Below are positions 17,092 to 23,847 of a stretch of DNA of 50,707 nucleotides, in pieces. The notes under the pieces are model-generated. The model ran no database searches. It worked only from the letters and a program-made list of their open reading frames with translations, and was not told the DNA's origin. The position numbers were made by a program, and so were the translations under genes. Position 1 is the first letter of the stretch, and each line of letters opens with the position of its first letter. This DNA comes from a virus: positions 1-50,707 of the IMG/VR virus record IMGVR_UViG_3300036801_000089. The stretch is one strand, 5' to 3'.

Positions 17092-18099
17092 ATGAAAACC
17101 TTAATCGTATTCCTGCTTCTGGCCGCAACAGCGAACGCCCAGCGTAATGCTGACCCGACGATGACCATTCCTGTTCTCCCATCGCCTACGGCGACGAGCC
17201 ACTCGGTCACGCTTTCATGGACGGCTGCGACTTCCTGCGGATATGACCTGACTGGAAAGGTTCCGCAGACCTGTTCTGGATATAACGTGCTGCGAAGCCA
17301 GACTCCCGGAACGGAAATAGCATTATCGCCTGCGCTCGTTCCGGGGACGAGTTTCGTCGATACCAGCGTGGTTGCCGGACAAACGTACTACTACGTCGTG
17401 ACCACGATGAATTCAGCGAGCATCACGTCGGTATTCAGCAACGAAGTTCAAGCCGTGATTCCCGTAGACATCAGCTTTACGCCCGTGCGGATAAAGCCTG
17501 GTACGGCCTATACGGATTCGCAAGGAAATCTCTGGTCGGTGGATACGACGTATTGCGTCGGGGGAAGCACCTTTACCACACCCCATGCGATTGCCGGCGC
17601 GTTGCCTTCTCTGGCTGATGGAGCTTTGTATCAGACCGAACGCTACGACAATCCCGGCGTAACAACCTGCACGATCCCGGCGCCCGCAGGAACTTATTTG
17701 CTGACGATCAAGTTTTCCGAAATCTACTTTACGGCGGTGGGCCAGCGAGTTTTCAATGTGACTATCAACGGGGTCCATGTTTTATCAAATTTCGACATTT
17801 TCGCGGCAGCGGGCGGGGAATACAAGGCCATCGACAAGACGATTATGGTCACCTCGACAGGTACGATCATTGTTTCGTTCGTGAAGGGCACTGCGAACAA
17901 TGCCAAGTATGATTCGATTCAACTGGTGCAAGCTGGAACACCGCCCCCGCCAATAATGTCAACGTCTTGCTCATGGCTCACGGACGGGGTGACCTGGAGA
18001 TGCGATACGACGACAACCAACATGACCACGGGGACGGGAATTCTAAGTATCGTAACTAGTGGTACACTTTCCAATACGAATAACGGGATACACCCATAG
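17092..18099 (+). CDS. Secreted fibronectin III + malectin-like carbohydrate-binding protein
   Basis: This is a 335-residue protein. Residues 1-16 (MKTLIVFLLLAATANA) are a Sec signal. Residues 25-120 form an FN3 domain (HSVTLSWTAATSCGYD ... YYYVVTTMNSASITSVFSNEV). Residues 128-285 read as a malectin-like domain: YQTERYD, YLLTIKFSEIYF, GQRVFNVTINGVHVLSNFDIF and a C-terminal IIVSFVKG strand. Malectin domains bind carbohydrates. It is the fourth signal-peptide gene in a row, so it is probably an exported glycan-binding protein. Confidence 0.75.
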   Translation: MKTLIVFLLLAATANAQRNADPTMTIPVLPSPTATSHSVTLSWTAATSCGYDLTGKVPQTCSGYNVLRSQTPGTEIALSPALVPGTSFVDTSVVAGQTYYYVVTTMNSASITSVFSNEVQAVIPVDISFTPVRIKPGTAYTDSQGNLWSVDTTYCVGGSTFTTPHAIAGALPSLADGALYQTERYDNPGVTTCTIPAPAGTYLLTIKFSEIYFTAVGQRVFNVTINGVHVLSNFDIFAAAGGEYKAIDKTIMVTSTGTIIVSFVKGTANNAKYDSIQLVQAGTPPPPIMSTSCSWLTDGVTWRCDTTTTNMTTGTGILSIVTSGTLSNTNNGIHP

Positions 18100-18165
18100 T
18101 GACTTGCCATCGAGCGAATCGAAGGGAATATTGTTTTGACGCTGTATGTAAGAGGGACGCCGATC
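18100..18165 (+). other. Short intergenic leader before the lysis genes
   Basis: This 66-nt stretch separates the fibre-like genes from the lysis module. It contains GAAGGGA (18121-18127), a possible ribosome site for an in-frame TTG at 18136. No hairpin or promoter is obvious. Confidence 0.3.
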
Positions 18166-18252
18166 ATGGAATACACATTGCCAACAGATACAGCGAAGAG
18201 ATTGCGGGAACAATTAAATAAAGTTCTCATTGGAGAGCGATATGGACGCTAA
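18166..18252 (+). CDS. Small hypothetical protein upstream of holin-like gene
   Basis: This is a 28-residue ORF (METL-type start MEYTLPTDTAKRLREQLNKV) with a GAGGGAC site 8-10 nt upstream. A TTG at 18136 with GAAGGGA upstream would extend it in frame to 38 residues. It overlaps the next gene by 11 nt. The amphipathic charged helix is plausible for a real short gene, but support is limited to the ribosome site and overlap. Confidence 0.4.
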   Translation: MEYTLPTDTAKRLREQLNKVLIGERYGR

Positions 18253-18655
18253 TTTAGCGGTAACACAGTTCACCGCTGCGGGCGTGGCGGTGTGGGCGAT
18301 CCAGCAACTCAAGAACGCATCGTGGTTTCCTTGGCTGAAGCAAAACGGGCAGGCATGGGGAAAGCGTCTCCTGAGCATCGCCACGGCGATCGGCATTCAT
18401 ACCGGCATCGGCTACGTGTGGAACGCAGGAACGCCGCCGACAGGGTATCAGTACCAGCTAATTATCAACATTCCAGCAGTCTCGATAATTGCCATCACGA
18501 TGTGGCATTGGTTGAGTCAATATGTGCTACAGGAAGCGTTTTACCAGGTGTCCTATAACAGAGTGACTTTGACATCAACCCCTGAAGGCCGTGTTGCTCC
18601 AGCGCAAGTCACAGAACACGGTCAACTTGTGATACCAAAAACTCCAGAAGAATAG
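18242..18655 (+). CDS. Holin-like membrane protein
   Basis: The ATG at 18242 is preceded by GGAGAGCG and gives 137 residues. Two hydrophobic helices are visible: about residues 35-60 (RLLSIATAIGIHTGIGYVW) and 70-95 (YQLIINIPAVSIIAITMWHWL). A polar C-terminal tail follows. It lies next to other small membrane proteins and an opposing lysozyme gene, so a holin role in lysis timing is likely by context. Confidence 0.6.
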   Translation: MDANLAVTQFTAAGVAVWAIQQLKNASWFPWLKQNGQAWGKRLLSIATAIGIHTGIGYVWNAGTPPTGYQYQLIINIPAVSIIAITMWHWLSQYVLQEAFYQVSYNRVTLTSTPEGRVAPAQVTEHGQLVIPKTPEE

Positions 18656-18657
18656 CT

Positions 18658-18852
18658 ATGAAAGACCCACGCATGATACTCGGTGCAGCCTTGTTACTGA
18701 TGATGTTCATCCTCGCCGAGACAATCGCGCTTGGCAAGGTTCATCAGGAAACAAGTTTCGGCTTACAGGAACTCCTCGGGAGCTTCCAGACCCTCGCAGG
18801 CGCGTTCGCAGGCTGGGCCTTCGGTAGATCAATGGAGCTTCCGCCTAAGTGA
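18658..18852 (+). CDS. Small membrane protein, lysis module
   Basis: This 64-residue protein begins 2 nt after the holin-like stop. An N-terminal transmembrane helix (MILGAALLLMMFILAETIAL) and a second weakly hydrophobic stretch (FQTLAGAFAGWAFG) are visible. It may be a holin partner or antiholin; there is no sequence-specific evidence. Confidence 0.55.
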   Translation: MKDPRMILGAALLLMMFILAETIALGKVHQETSFGLQELLGSFQTLAGAFAGWAFGRSMELPPK

Positions 18853-18865
18853 TCCCTAAAACTCC

Positions 18866-19204
18866 ATGATCTCGCCAAACTTCCATATCACCAGCGGACT
18901 AGCAAAAGCGGCTCCCCTCGTTGGTGGCGTCGTGATTATTTCGTCCATTATAGATTCCAGCCAGCAAATTTCGCCTTGGACGGATGTTTGGCGCGTCGCA
19001 ATCAGCGTGTCCTTGGGTGTTTTCATCACTTTAGTGGGCATGATCTATCACAACATGGAGAGCCGCACTGCGAACCTGGAAAAGAACTGCCTTGGCAGGA
19101 CGGAGTACGACATGCGGAATCTGGACCTAGAGAGGCATCTGGACCGCATCGAGAAACACTTGGAAGTTAACGACAGGAAAATCGAGAATCTTCGAGATCA
19201 ATAG
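18866..19204 (+). CDS. Membrane protein with C-terminal coiled coil (holin/spanin-like)
   Basis: This 112-residue protein has two hydrophobic helices (PLVGGVVIISSIIDSS and VWRVAISVSLGVFITLVGMIY). They are followed by a charged coiled-coil tail (EKNCLGRTEYDMRNLDLERHLDRIEKHLEVNDRK). The layout fits an inner-membrane lysis accessory protein, for example an i-spanin-like protein. No clear ribosome site is present, so the start is uncertain. Confidence 0.5.
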   Translation: MISPNFHITSGLAKAAPLVGGVVIISSIIDSSQQISPWTDVWRVAISVSLGVFITLVGMIYHNMESRTANLEKNCLGRTEYDMRNLDLERHLDRIEKHLEVNDRKIENLRDQ

Positions 19205-19213
19205 GAGGACACA

Positions 19214-19414
19214 ATGGGTTTTCTATTCTCGTTTCTCGTTCTGATCATCATCCTAGGATTAATTTGGTGGGTCGTATCTGTATTGCCGATTCCCGAGCCA
19301 TTCAAAACCATCGCACTCGTCGTTCTTGTGGTGGTCTGCCTGCTGTATCTGCTGTCCATGCTGTTCGGGATGGCGCCGGCGTTCCCGGTGTTTCGGGGAC
19401 CGTACCACTACTAG
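19214..19414 (+). CDS. Small two-helix membrane protein
   Basis: This 66-residue protein has a strong ATAGGAGGACACA ribosome site. Two transmembrane helices flank a short polar turn (VLPIPEPFKTIALVVLVVV), a pattern like the Thivi_2564-type small membrane family, as I recall it, and of unknown function. Its stop codon is interleaved with the stop of the lysozyme gene on the other strand (convergent, 4-nt overlap). Confidence 0.6.
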   Translation: MGFLFSFLVLIIILGLIWWVVSVLPIPEPFKTIALVVLVVVCLLYLLSMLFGMAPAFPVFRGPYHY

Positions 19415-19830
19415 ACCCACTGCCCTGTGCGCGTTTGCTCCGCGAGCCGTTCTGCGCGCGCTCCCACCTGAGTCGCCCAGCGAGACTCTAGCATTTCCGA
19501 CGCTGCACGCTCCCAATCGCCCTGCGCGAACGCGGACAGCATACGAGGGAACCCTTCTAGGCCAGCGAATCCCAAATTGAAGGTCATATTCGCCAGAACG
19601 CCTTGCCGCGCCGGATCAAGCGCCTCGAAGTAGGGTAGGCGCACCTGTAGTTGGGTGAGCACTTTCTGGATGTCATTGGAGAGAAGTAAGTCGATCTCTG
19701 TGTCGGAGAGTCCCACGTCGGTTAGGTTGCGGCCCACGCCGATCGTGGTCTTGCCCACTGTGTCGAGGTAGGGGAATTTTTCTACCCCCTCGTCACGTCG
19801 TAGTTGCGAGGAGATTGAATCGACGGGCAT
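19411..19830 (-). CDS. Endolysin, T4-lysozyme type (GH24)
   Basis: This 139-residue muramidase cleaves the glycan backbone of peptidoglycan. The catalytic spacing of T4 lysozyme is preserved: Glu14, Asp23 and Thr29 within RRDEGVEKFPYLDTVGKTTIGVG. No signal peptide is present, so release through a holin is expected, and holin-like genes converge on it. Its ATG shares its A with the last base of a copy of the 13-bp dyad element (19830-19842), and no ribosome site precedes it. The element replaces the usual Shine-Dalgarno region. Confidence 0.85.
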   Translation of the reverse strand: MPVDSISSQLRRDEGVEKFPYLDTVGKTTIGVGRNLTDVGLSDTEIDLLLSNDIQKVLTQLQVRLPYFEALDPARQGVLANMTFNLGFAGLEGFPRMLSAFAQGDWERAASEMLESRWATQVGARAERLAEQTRTGQWV

Positions 19831-19842
19831 ATTATTTTAATA
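19830..19842 (+). repeat. 13-bp dyad element, copy 3
   Basis: This perfect TATTATTTTAATA sits between two minus-strand genes, spanning from just after the His-rich protein's stop to the first base of the lysozyme ATG (TATTAAAATAAT-ATG read on the minus strand). Confidence 0.9.
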
Positions 19843-19843
19843 A

Positions 19844-20716
19844 TTACACCGTGACTTGCAGCATATCCGCTTCCATTTGCATGAGGTTCAGGCCCGTTGG
19901 CGTCATATGGCTCCTGCGGTTGATGAACTCCGGCGAAATAAGCGCGTGTACTTCGTCGATGTATGGACCGTTCGAGGGATCGTTGTACAGCCAGAACGCC
20001 TGGGTGATTTCGATTAAGCCGCCCCAGGAGATGCAGGTAAAAGTAACGGTGCCATCGGCGTTGGTGACGTATTTCGGAACCCATACAGCGTGGCCGCCCC
20101 AGGAGCCAGGGACCGCATCCGGCCCGCTCGACACATCCCACACGTTTAATCCCTGAACCGATACGGGTAGCTGGATTCCAAGAAACACTCCGCCGAACAG
20201 GTGAATCGCTTGCTTGATCTCGGCAATGTTGCGCGGATTGGGATCGGCGTACATGCTCAGAGAGTAGGAATAGAAACTCGACTTGCGCCACGCATTGAGT
20301 ACGCTGATCTCATAGCAGCCCTGGTCGGTGCGAGGCTTTCCGGGCACATAGCCGCACCAATTCTCGTAGCCAGCGAGAATCACAGAATCGGGAGGAGTAT
20401 CGGCGAAGCTGCGCGCGGCGGCTGAAAATATCTGCTGCGCGTGGCCGACGGCTGCAATCACGCAATCGCCGAGCGCGTCATTGAGCATCATCGAGAAATC
20501 CTTGATGCCCATCGTGTAATCCACCGAGGGTGGCGCCGGAGGAAGCGTTGAAAGGAGATATTTCCCGAGCTTGAGCGTGCGAGGGTCGATGATGGCTGGT
20601 TTCTTGCCGAGTTTGCAGATCGGGACGGGATGGTGATGGTGGTGGAAATGGTGATGAGGTTCACGCCGATTTTCGGCGTGGTGGTGGTGATGATGATGGC
20701 GGCGTTTCATGTTCAT
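19844..20716 (-). CDS. Papain-like cysteine peptidase-type protein with N-terminal His-rich region
   Basis: This is a 290-residue protein. Residues 7-30 are extremely His-rich: seven consecutive His at 7-13, then HHH-F-HHHHH. The core has the Cys-His layout of the papain-like/C39 group: LGDCVIAAVGHAQ with Cys85, then WGGHAVWV with His209, and a conserved ISWGG segment. It could be an active cysteine peptidase or a catalytically inactive fold member. The His tract probably binds metal. The ATG overlaps the APS kinase stop, placing it in the sulfation operon. The first residues resemble an engineered tag but are native and interrupted by Phe and charged residues. Confidence 0.65.
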   Translation of the reverse strand: MNMKRRHHHHHHHAENRREPHHHFHHHHHPVPICKLGKKPAIIDPRTLKLGKYLLSTLPPAPPSVDYTMGIKDFSMMLNDALGDCVIAAVGHAQQIFSAAARSFADTPPDSVILAGYENWCGYVPGKPRTDQGCYEISVLNAWRKSSFYSYSLSMYADPNPRNIAEIKQAIHLFGGVFLGIQLPVSVQGLNVWDVSSGPDAVPGSWGGHAVWVPKYVTNADGTVTFTCISWGGLIEITQAFWLYNDPSNGPYIDEVHALISPEFINRRSHMTPTGLNLMQMEADMLQVTV

Positions 20717-21237
20717 CGGATACTCCTCAGCACAGCTTTAATGACTTTATCACGGCTTTCGTCGATTGTTTCCGCGGCGGTGTTGCATTCAATCTCTGGC
20801 GTTAGAGGTGGCTCATACGGATCGTCGATTCCGGTGAAGTTCCATAATTCTCCGGCTCTGACTTTGGCATACAACCCTTTCGGATCACGAGTCTCGCAGA
20901 CCGAAAGCGGTGCGTGTACATGCACTTCAATGATTTTACCAAGTGTTTTGTAGACTTCCTGCCTAGTGTCGTAATAGGGAGAGATGACGGCAACCATCAC
21001 GATGATGCCATTGCGAGCGAGCAAATGCGCGACGTAACCGATTCTGTGGATGTTGTCGTCACGGTCAGTCTTAGTGAATCCCAAGCCGCTGGTGAGATTC
21101 TTGCGCACATCGTCACCATCTAGAACTTCGACTGGCAGTTTGCGCCTGATAAGTTCTTTGGCTACTGCCTGACAAATGGTGGTTTTGCCAGAGCCGCTGA
21201 GTCCAGTTAGCCAGACGACCAAGCCTTCTTTACTCAC
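20713..21237 (-). CDS. cysC: Adenylylsulfate (APS) kinase
   Basis: This 174-residue enzyme phosphorylates APS with ATP to make PAPS, the universal sulfate donor. Family landmarks are all present: Walker A GLSGSGKT (12-19), LDGDDVR (39-45), GFTKTDRDDNIHRIG (53-67) and the APS-binding block DPKGLYAKVRAGE...FTGIDDPYE (118-142). The GTG start overlaps the upstream gene by 8 nt (stop TAA at 21230-21232), so it is co-translated with the glycosyltransferase-sulfotransferase fusion. No ATP sulfurylase is encoded nearby; APS must come from the host. Confidence 0.93.
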   Translation of the reverse strand: MSKEGLVVWLTGLSGSGKTTICQAVAKELIRRKLPVEVLDGDDVRKNLTSGLGFTKTDRDDNIHRIGYVAHLLARNGIIVMVAVISPYYDTRQEVYKTLGKIIEVHVHAPLSVCETRDPKGLYAKVRAGELWNFTGIDDPYEPPLTPEIECNTAAETIDESRDKVIKAVLRSIR

Positions 21238-22867
21238 GACGCCACCAACGGCAAATCCAGCGGAACAATTTCTGGAGCCAACTAACGTGGTGATGATGAT
21301 GATGGCGTTCGTGCTTTCGGGCCGTATCTATAATTTTGGCAGCCACGGCGATCATCAACTTGCGATTGTTCTCCGGCACCTGCTCCCACGGGACCGCTGA
21401 GGCTTTCCGTGTCTCGTACCCGAAACCCGGAGCAAGGTGCTCATAAGTATCGTGAAAGCGTTTTGCAAGTCGTTCTTCCTCCGTGGCAGGCTCGGTATAG
21501 ATTTCAGCAGCAGCGGCGATAAACTTGTTTTGCTGAGTATTATTATTCCACGGAAAGGGAGCATCGGGGACAGGTTTCCCGAGAAATTTACACAGTACGT
21601 TCCATCCATCGCTGGCTGGGATGTCGAGAATCAGCAAGTCATCGGGACGATATTTGAAATACCGCTTCACTTCCGCGTTGTGACGCCGATACCGCGCAAG
21701 GAAGACCTCGGTGTTGAAATCTTTCTGGCCGTACAGGATCGTGTGAATGTGATTGGTGAAGGGATATTTATCCCACACCCAGCGGGTAGGATTGTAGCGG
21801 TAGTCCCAAAGCCTCTCCACGCTTTTGATCCAATTCCGCTCGTCGCGCACCGTGAGGATGAACTTCGAGCCGGGATACAAACTGTCTAATTGCCGATAGA
21901 GCAAGGGAATCGGGTTATCGGAGAGCGCGTACCAGCGTTCGAGAGTTTTTGATCTGCCCTGCTGCGACTCCCACCAGATCAAGGGAGCTTCTCCGGCACC
22001 CCAATGAAAGCTATCGAAGCCGAGAGCCTGAAATGCTTTGTGTAGCGAGCTGGTCGCCGTCTTGTGCATTCCAATTCCGAAGATGCGGGTCGGCAGCGGT
22101 GTAAGCGTGATGGTGCGCGAGTCGGGATGACGCCGCACCGCGCCGAGGCCGAACCGCCCGTAATTCACAACTGTTTGCGTGCGAGCGGCCACGGTCAGTA
22201 CATGCTGCTTGGTTTCATACTTCTGCGCCTCGGGATACTCTTTGAAGCGAATCTCGGCGGGATGGGGGATCGTATTCAGGAAGCCGTTGTCGATGTGCCG
22301 CATCGAATAGCCCATCCGTTGCAGGCGGAAGATCATGTCCATATCTTCGCTGCCCCAAACATCGAAAATCTCGTCGTACCCTCCGGTCTTGATGAAGTCT
22401 TGCGCCCGGATTGCCAGGCGACCGGCATAGCCACGCATCGGACGGGAAGGACCGTGGGGAAGGCTATGGATGAGCGGAAAATCAGGGCATAGGAATATCC
22501 GCGGCTCGGCGAACTGGTCGCTGATAAATTGAGCGAATCCGAGGCCAGTGTAATTGTCCGCATCGAGGGTAACGAGAATGTCCGCGCCTTCGAGGATGCC
22601 GCACCTGGCCGCTAAATTTTTAGCGTGGGCCATACGAAACGGCCCAGGCACCGGATCAAGGAAAGAGTAGACGACTAGCCGACCAGATTCGATGTCCTGC
22701 TGGTGATTCCTAAAGAGATAAGGAAGCAGATCATCAGGGCTGGAATAGTCAAGGACGACGAATACGGCGTTCGCGTAGGATGCGTTGTCGGCGAGATTGC
22801 GGGGAAGGGTTGACTTGAGATGCTGGGCGCGATTCTTGCACGTAGTGACGAAGGCGATTCGTTTCAT
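21230..22867 (-). CDS. Glycosyltransferase-sulfotransferase fusion protein
   Basis: This is a 545-residue two-domain protein. Residues 1-240 form a GT-A glycosyltransferase, with a DADN metal motif at 102-105 and a WGSEDMDMIFR acceptor/catalytic block at 171-181. Residues 260-515 form a PAPS-dependent sulfotransferase, with a phosphosulfate-binding GMHKTATSS at 266-274 and a 3'-phosphate block TVRDERNWIKS at 339-349. The C-terminus carries six His (522-527) and then an aromatic/basic tail (SWLQKLFRWICRWWRRE) that may contact membrane or nucleic acid. The start ATG 22867 is preferred to an upstream ATG inside the lipoprotein gene. It probably adds and sulfates a sugar on a surface or virion glycan, using PAPS from the next gene. 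Confidence 0.85.
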   Translation of the reverse strand: MKRIAFVTTCKNRAQHLKSTLPRNLADNASYANAVFVVLDYSSPDDLLPYLFRNHQQDIESGRLVVYSFLDPVPGPFRMAHAKNLAARCGILEGADILVTLDADNYTGLGFAQFISDQFAEPRIFLCPDFPLIHSLPHGPSRPMRGYAGRLAIRAQDFIKTGGYDEIFDVWGSEDMDMIFRLQRMGYSMRHIDNGFLNTIPHPAEIRFKEYPEAQKYETKQHVLTVAARTQTVVNYGRFGLGAVRRHPDSRTITLTPLPTRIFGIGMHKTATSSLHKAFQALGFDSFHWGAGEAPLIWWESQQGRSKTLERWYALSDNPIPLLYRQLDSLYPGSKFILTVRDERNWIKSVERLWDYRYNPTRWVWDKYPFTNHIHTILYGQKDFNTEVFLARYRRHNAEVKRYFKYRPDDLLILDIPASDGWNVLCKFLGKPVPDAPFPWNNNTQQNKFIAAAAEIYTEPATEEERLAKRFHDTYEHLAPGFGYETRKASAVPWEQVPENNRKLMIAVAAKIIDTARKHERHHHHHHVSWLQKLFRWICRWWRRE

Positions 22868-22868
22868 G

Positions 22869-23468
22869 CTAGTGAATTGAGATTTCTGGATGCCCGGCTG
22901 CTGCGGCAACCGCATTATAGTCGTGCTTAAAGTCGCTTACGCGATTGTAAAACTTAGGAGTCACCGTGAGTTGTCTCGCCCCGACGTGAAAGGAAGTTGT
23001 GAGCGTCTTAGTGCCCGTTGCGGGAAGCTGGCCCATAAATCCCTCGATGGCGGCGAGGATCACATTCGCTAGGCCGATAACGATATTCAAGATTGGATTG
23101 TTGCCGATATTGAGCGCGTTGAAGAAGGTTTGGAAGTTGTTCACGATGTCGCTTAGGAAGGTGCGAATCTTCGCCAGCAGGGTAGCCTTGTCAGTTGGAT
23201 TCGCGTCCGCATTGTACTCACTGATGGCAGCGGAGAGGTCGGCAAAGGTGGCCTTGATGAGCACGATAATCGCGGCGGCACCTGGAGGCATCAGCGGGCC
23301 AAGAACGGTCACGATGCCCTGGAGCGCGGTTAGGCCAATCGGAATCCACGTAAGGATGTCATTGAACACGTTGCAGCCACCGAGAAACAGTGCTGAGGTG
23401 CCAGCGGAGAACAGTAGGAGCACCTTACCCGTCCACTTGCTGAAATCCCTGCGAGTCAAAAGATTCAT
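22869..23468 (-). CDS. Putative Tat-exported lipoprotein
   Basis: This is a 199-residue protein. The N-terminus LTRRDFSKW is a twin-arginine motif followed by a hydrophobic stretch and a lipobox (LFLGGC), with the lipid-acceptor Cys at residue 32. The mature part is hydrophobic and helical (PIGLTALQGIVTVLGPLMPPGAAAIIVLI) and ends in an ordinary soluble tail. It is the first gene of the minus operon and ends 1 nt before the glycosyltransferase start; a GAGAGGAAAC site precedes the ATG. It may be a surface-exposed superinfection-exclusion or anchor protein; function unknown. Confidence 0.65.
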   Translation of the reverse strand: MNLLTRRDFSKWTGKVLLLFSAGTSALFLGGCNVFNDILTWIPIGLTALQGIVTVLGPLMPPGAAAIIVLIKATFADLSAAISEYNADANPTDKATLLAKIRTFLSDIVNNFQTFFNALNIGNNPILNIVIGLANVILAAIEGFMGQLPATGTKTLTTSFHVGARQLTVTPKFYNRVSDFKHDYNAVAAAAGHPEISIH

Positions 23469-23530
23469 TGGGTAGTTTCCTCTCGCGGGAGAATATCACG
23501 ATTGCCGAATACTGCCACTAGAAATACTCC

Positions 23531-23559
23531 TTGACACTGATTTGGTACACATGATACAG
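23531..23559 (+). promoter_or_regulatory. Candidate leaderless promoter for RHH gene
   Basis: TTGACA (23531-23536) is followed by 17 nt and ATACAG (23554-23559; with an 18-nt spacer, TACAGA). The start codon lies only 7 nt downstream (ATG 23567). The -10 match is weak, but the geometry is shared with the promoters at 38086, 38681 and 47192, so a leaderless transcript is plausible. Confidence 0.45.
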
Positions 23560-23566
23560 ATGTCCC

Positions 23567-23725
23567 ATGCGAGACACTACGAATCTGAACATTCGCAAAT
23601 TTCCCAATCATTTACTGACAACGCTAAAGATTCAAGCAACGCTGCGCGGGTTGACACTGAAGGATTTTGTCATCAAAATTCTCGGCGATGCAACGAAACG
23701 AGGCGAACAAGGACGGTCCACATGA
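23567..23725 (+). CDS. Ribbon-helix-helix (CopG/Arc-type) regulator
   Basis: This is a 52-residue protein. NLNIRKFPNHLLTTLKIQATLRGLTLKDFVIKIL has the beta-strand, helix, GLTLK turn, helix pattern of ribbon-helix-helix DNA-binding proteins, which bind operators as dimers. It is similar in arrangement to the N-terminus of the protein at 38717. It overlaps the next gene (ATGA). No ribosome site precedes the ATG, consistent with the leaderless promoter. A longer in-frame ORF on the same strand (from 23542) is rejected because it lacks this match. Confidence 0.75.
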   Translation: MRDTTNLNIRKFPNHLLTTLKIQATLRGLTLKDFVIKILGDATKRGEQGRST

Positions 23726-23847
23726 AGCGATATTATTTTAATAAGTACGCAGTGTTTAACGAAGTAATGGCGCTGGTTGGCGTGGCCCTGCTGATCGTGT
23801 GCGCGTGGCTGCTGGCCGTCGCGTTTACGCCGAATGGAGGACGATGA
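23722..23847 (+). CDS. Small single-pass membrane protein
   Basis: This 41-residue protein has one transmembrane helix (VMALVGVALLIVCAWLLAVAF). It is coupled to its neighbours by ATGA overlaps on both sides. A copy of the dyad element (23731-23743) lies at codons 4-8 and encodes YYFN directly after MKR. Confidence 0.6.
   Translation: MKRYYFNKYAVFNEVMALVGVALLIVCAWLLAVAFTPNGGR
23731..23743 (+). repeat. 13-bp dyad element, copy 4
   Basis: Perfect TATTATTTTAATA, in frame as TAT TAT TTT AAT A (YYFN) nine nt after the ATG of the small membrane protein. Confidence 0.9.

Noticed and set aside
23542-23847. 101-codon ORF with upstream ATG
   Set aside because: The alternative frame encodes a clear RHH protein and the ORF's 3' part is better explained by a separate small membrane gene (23722).
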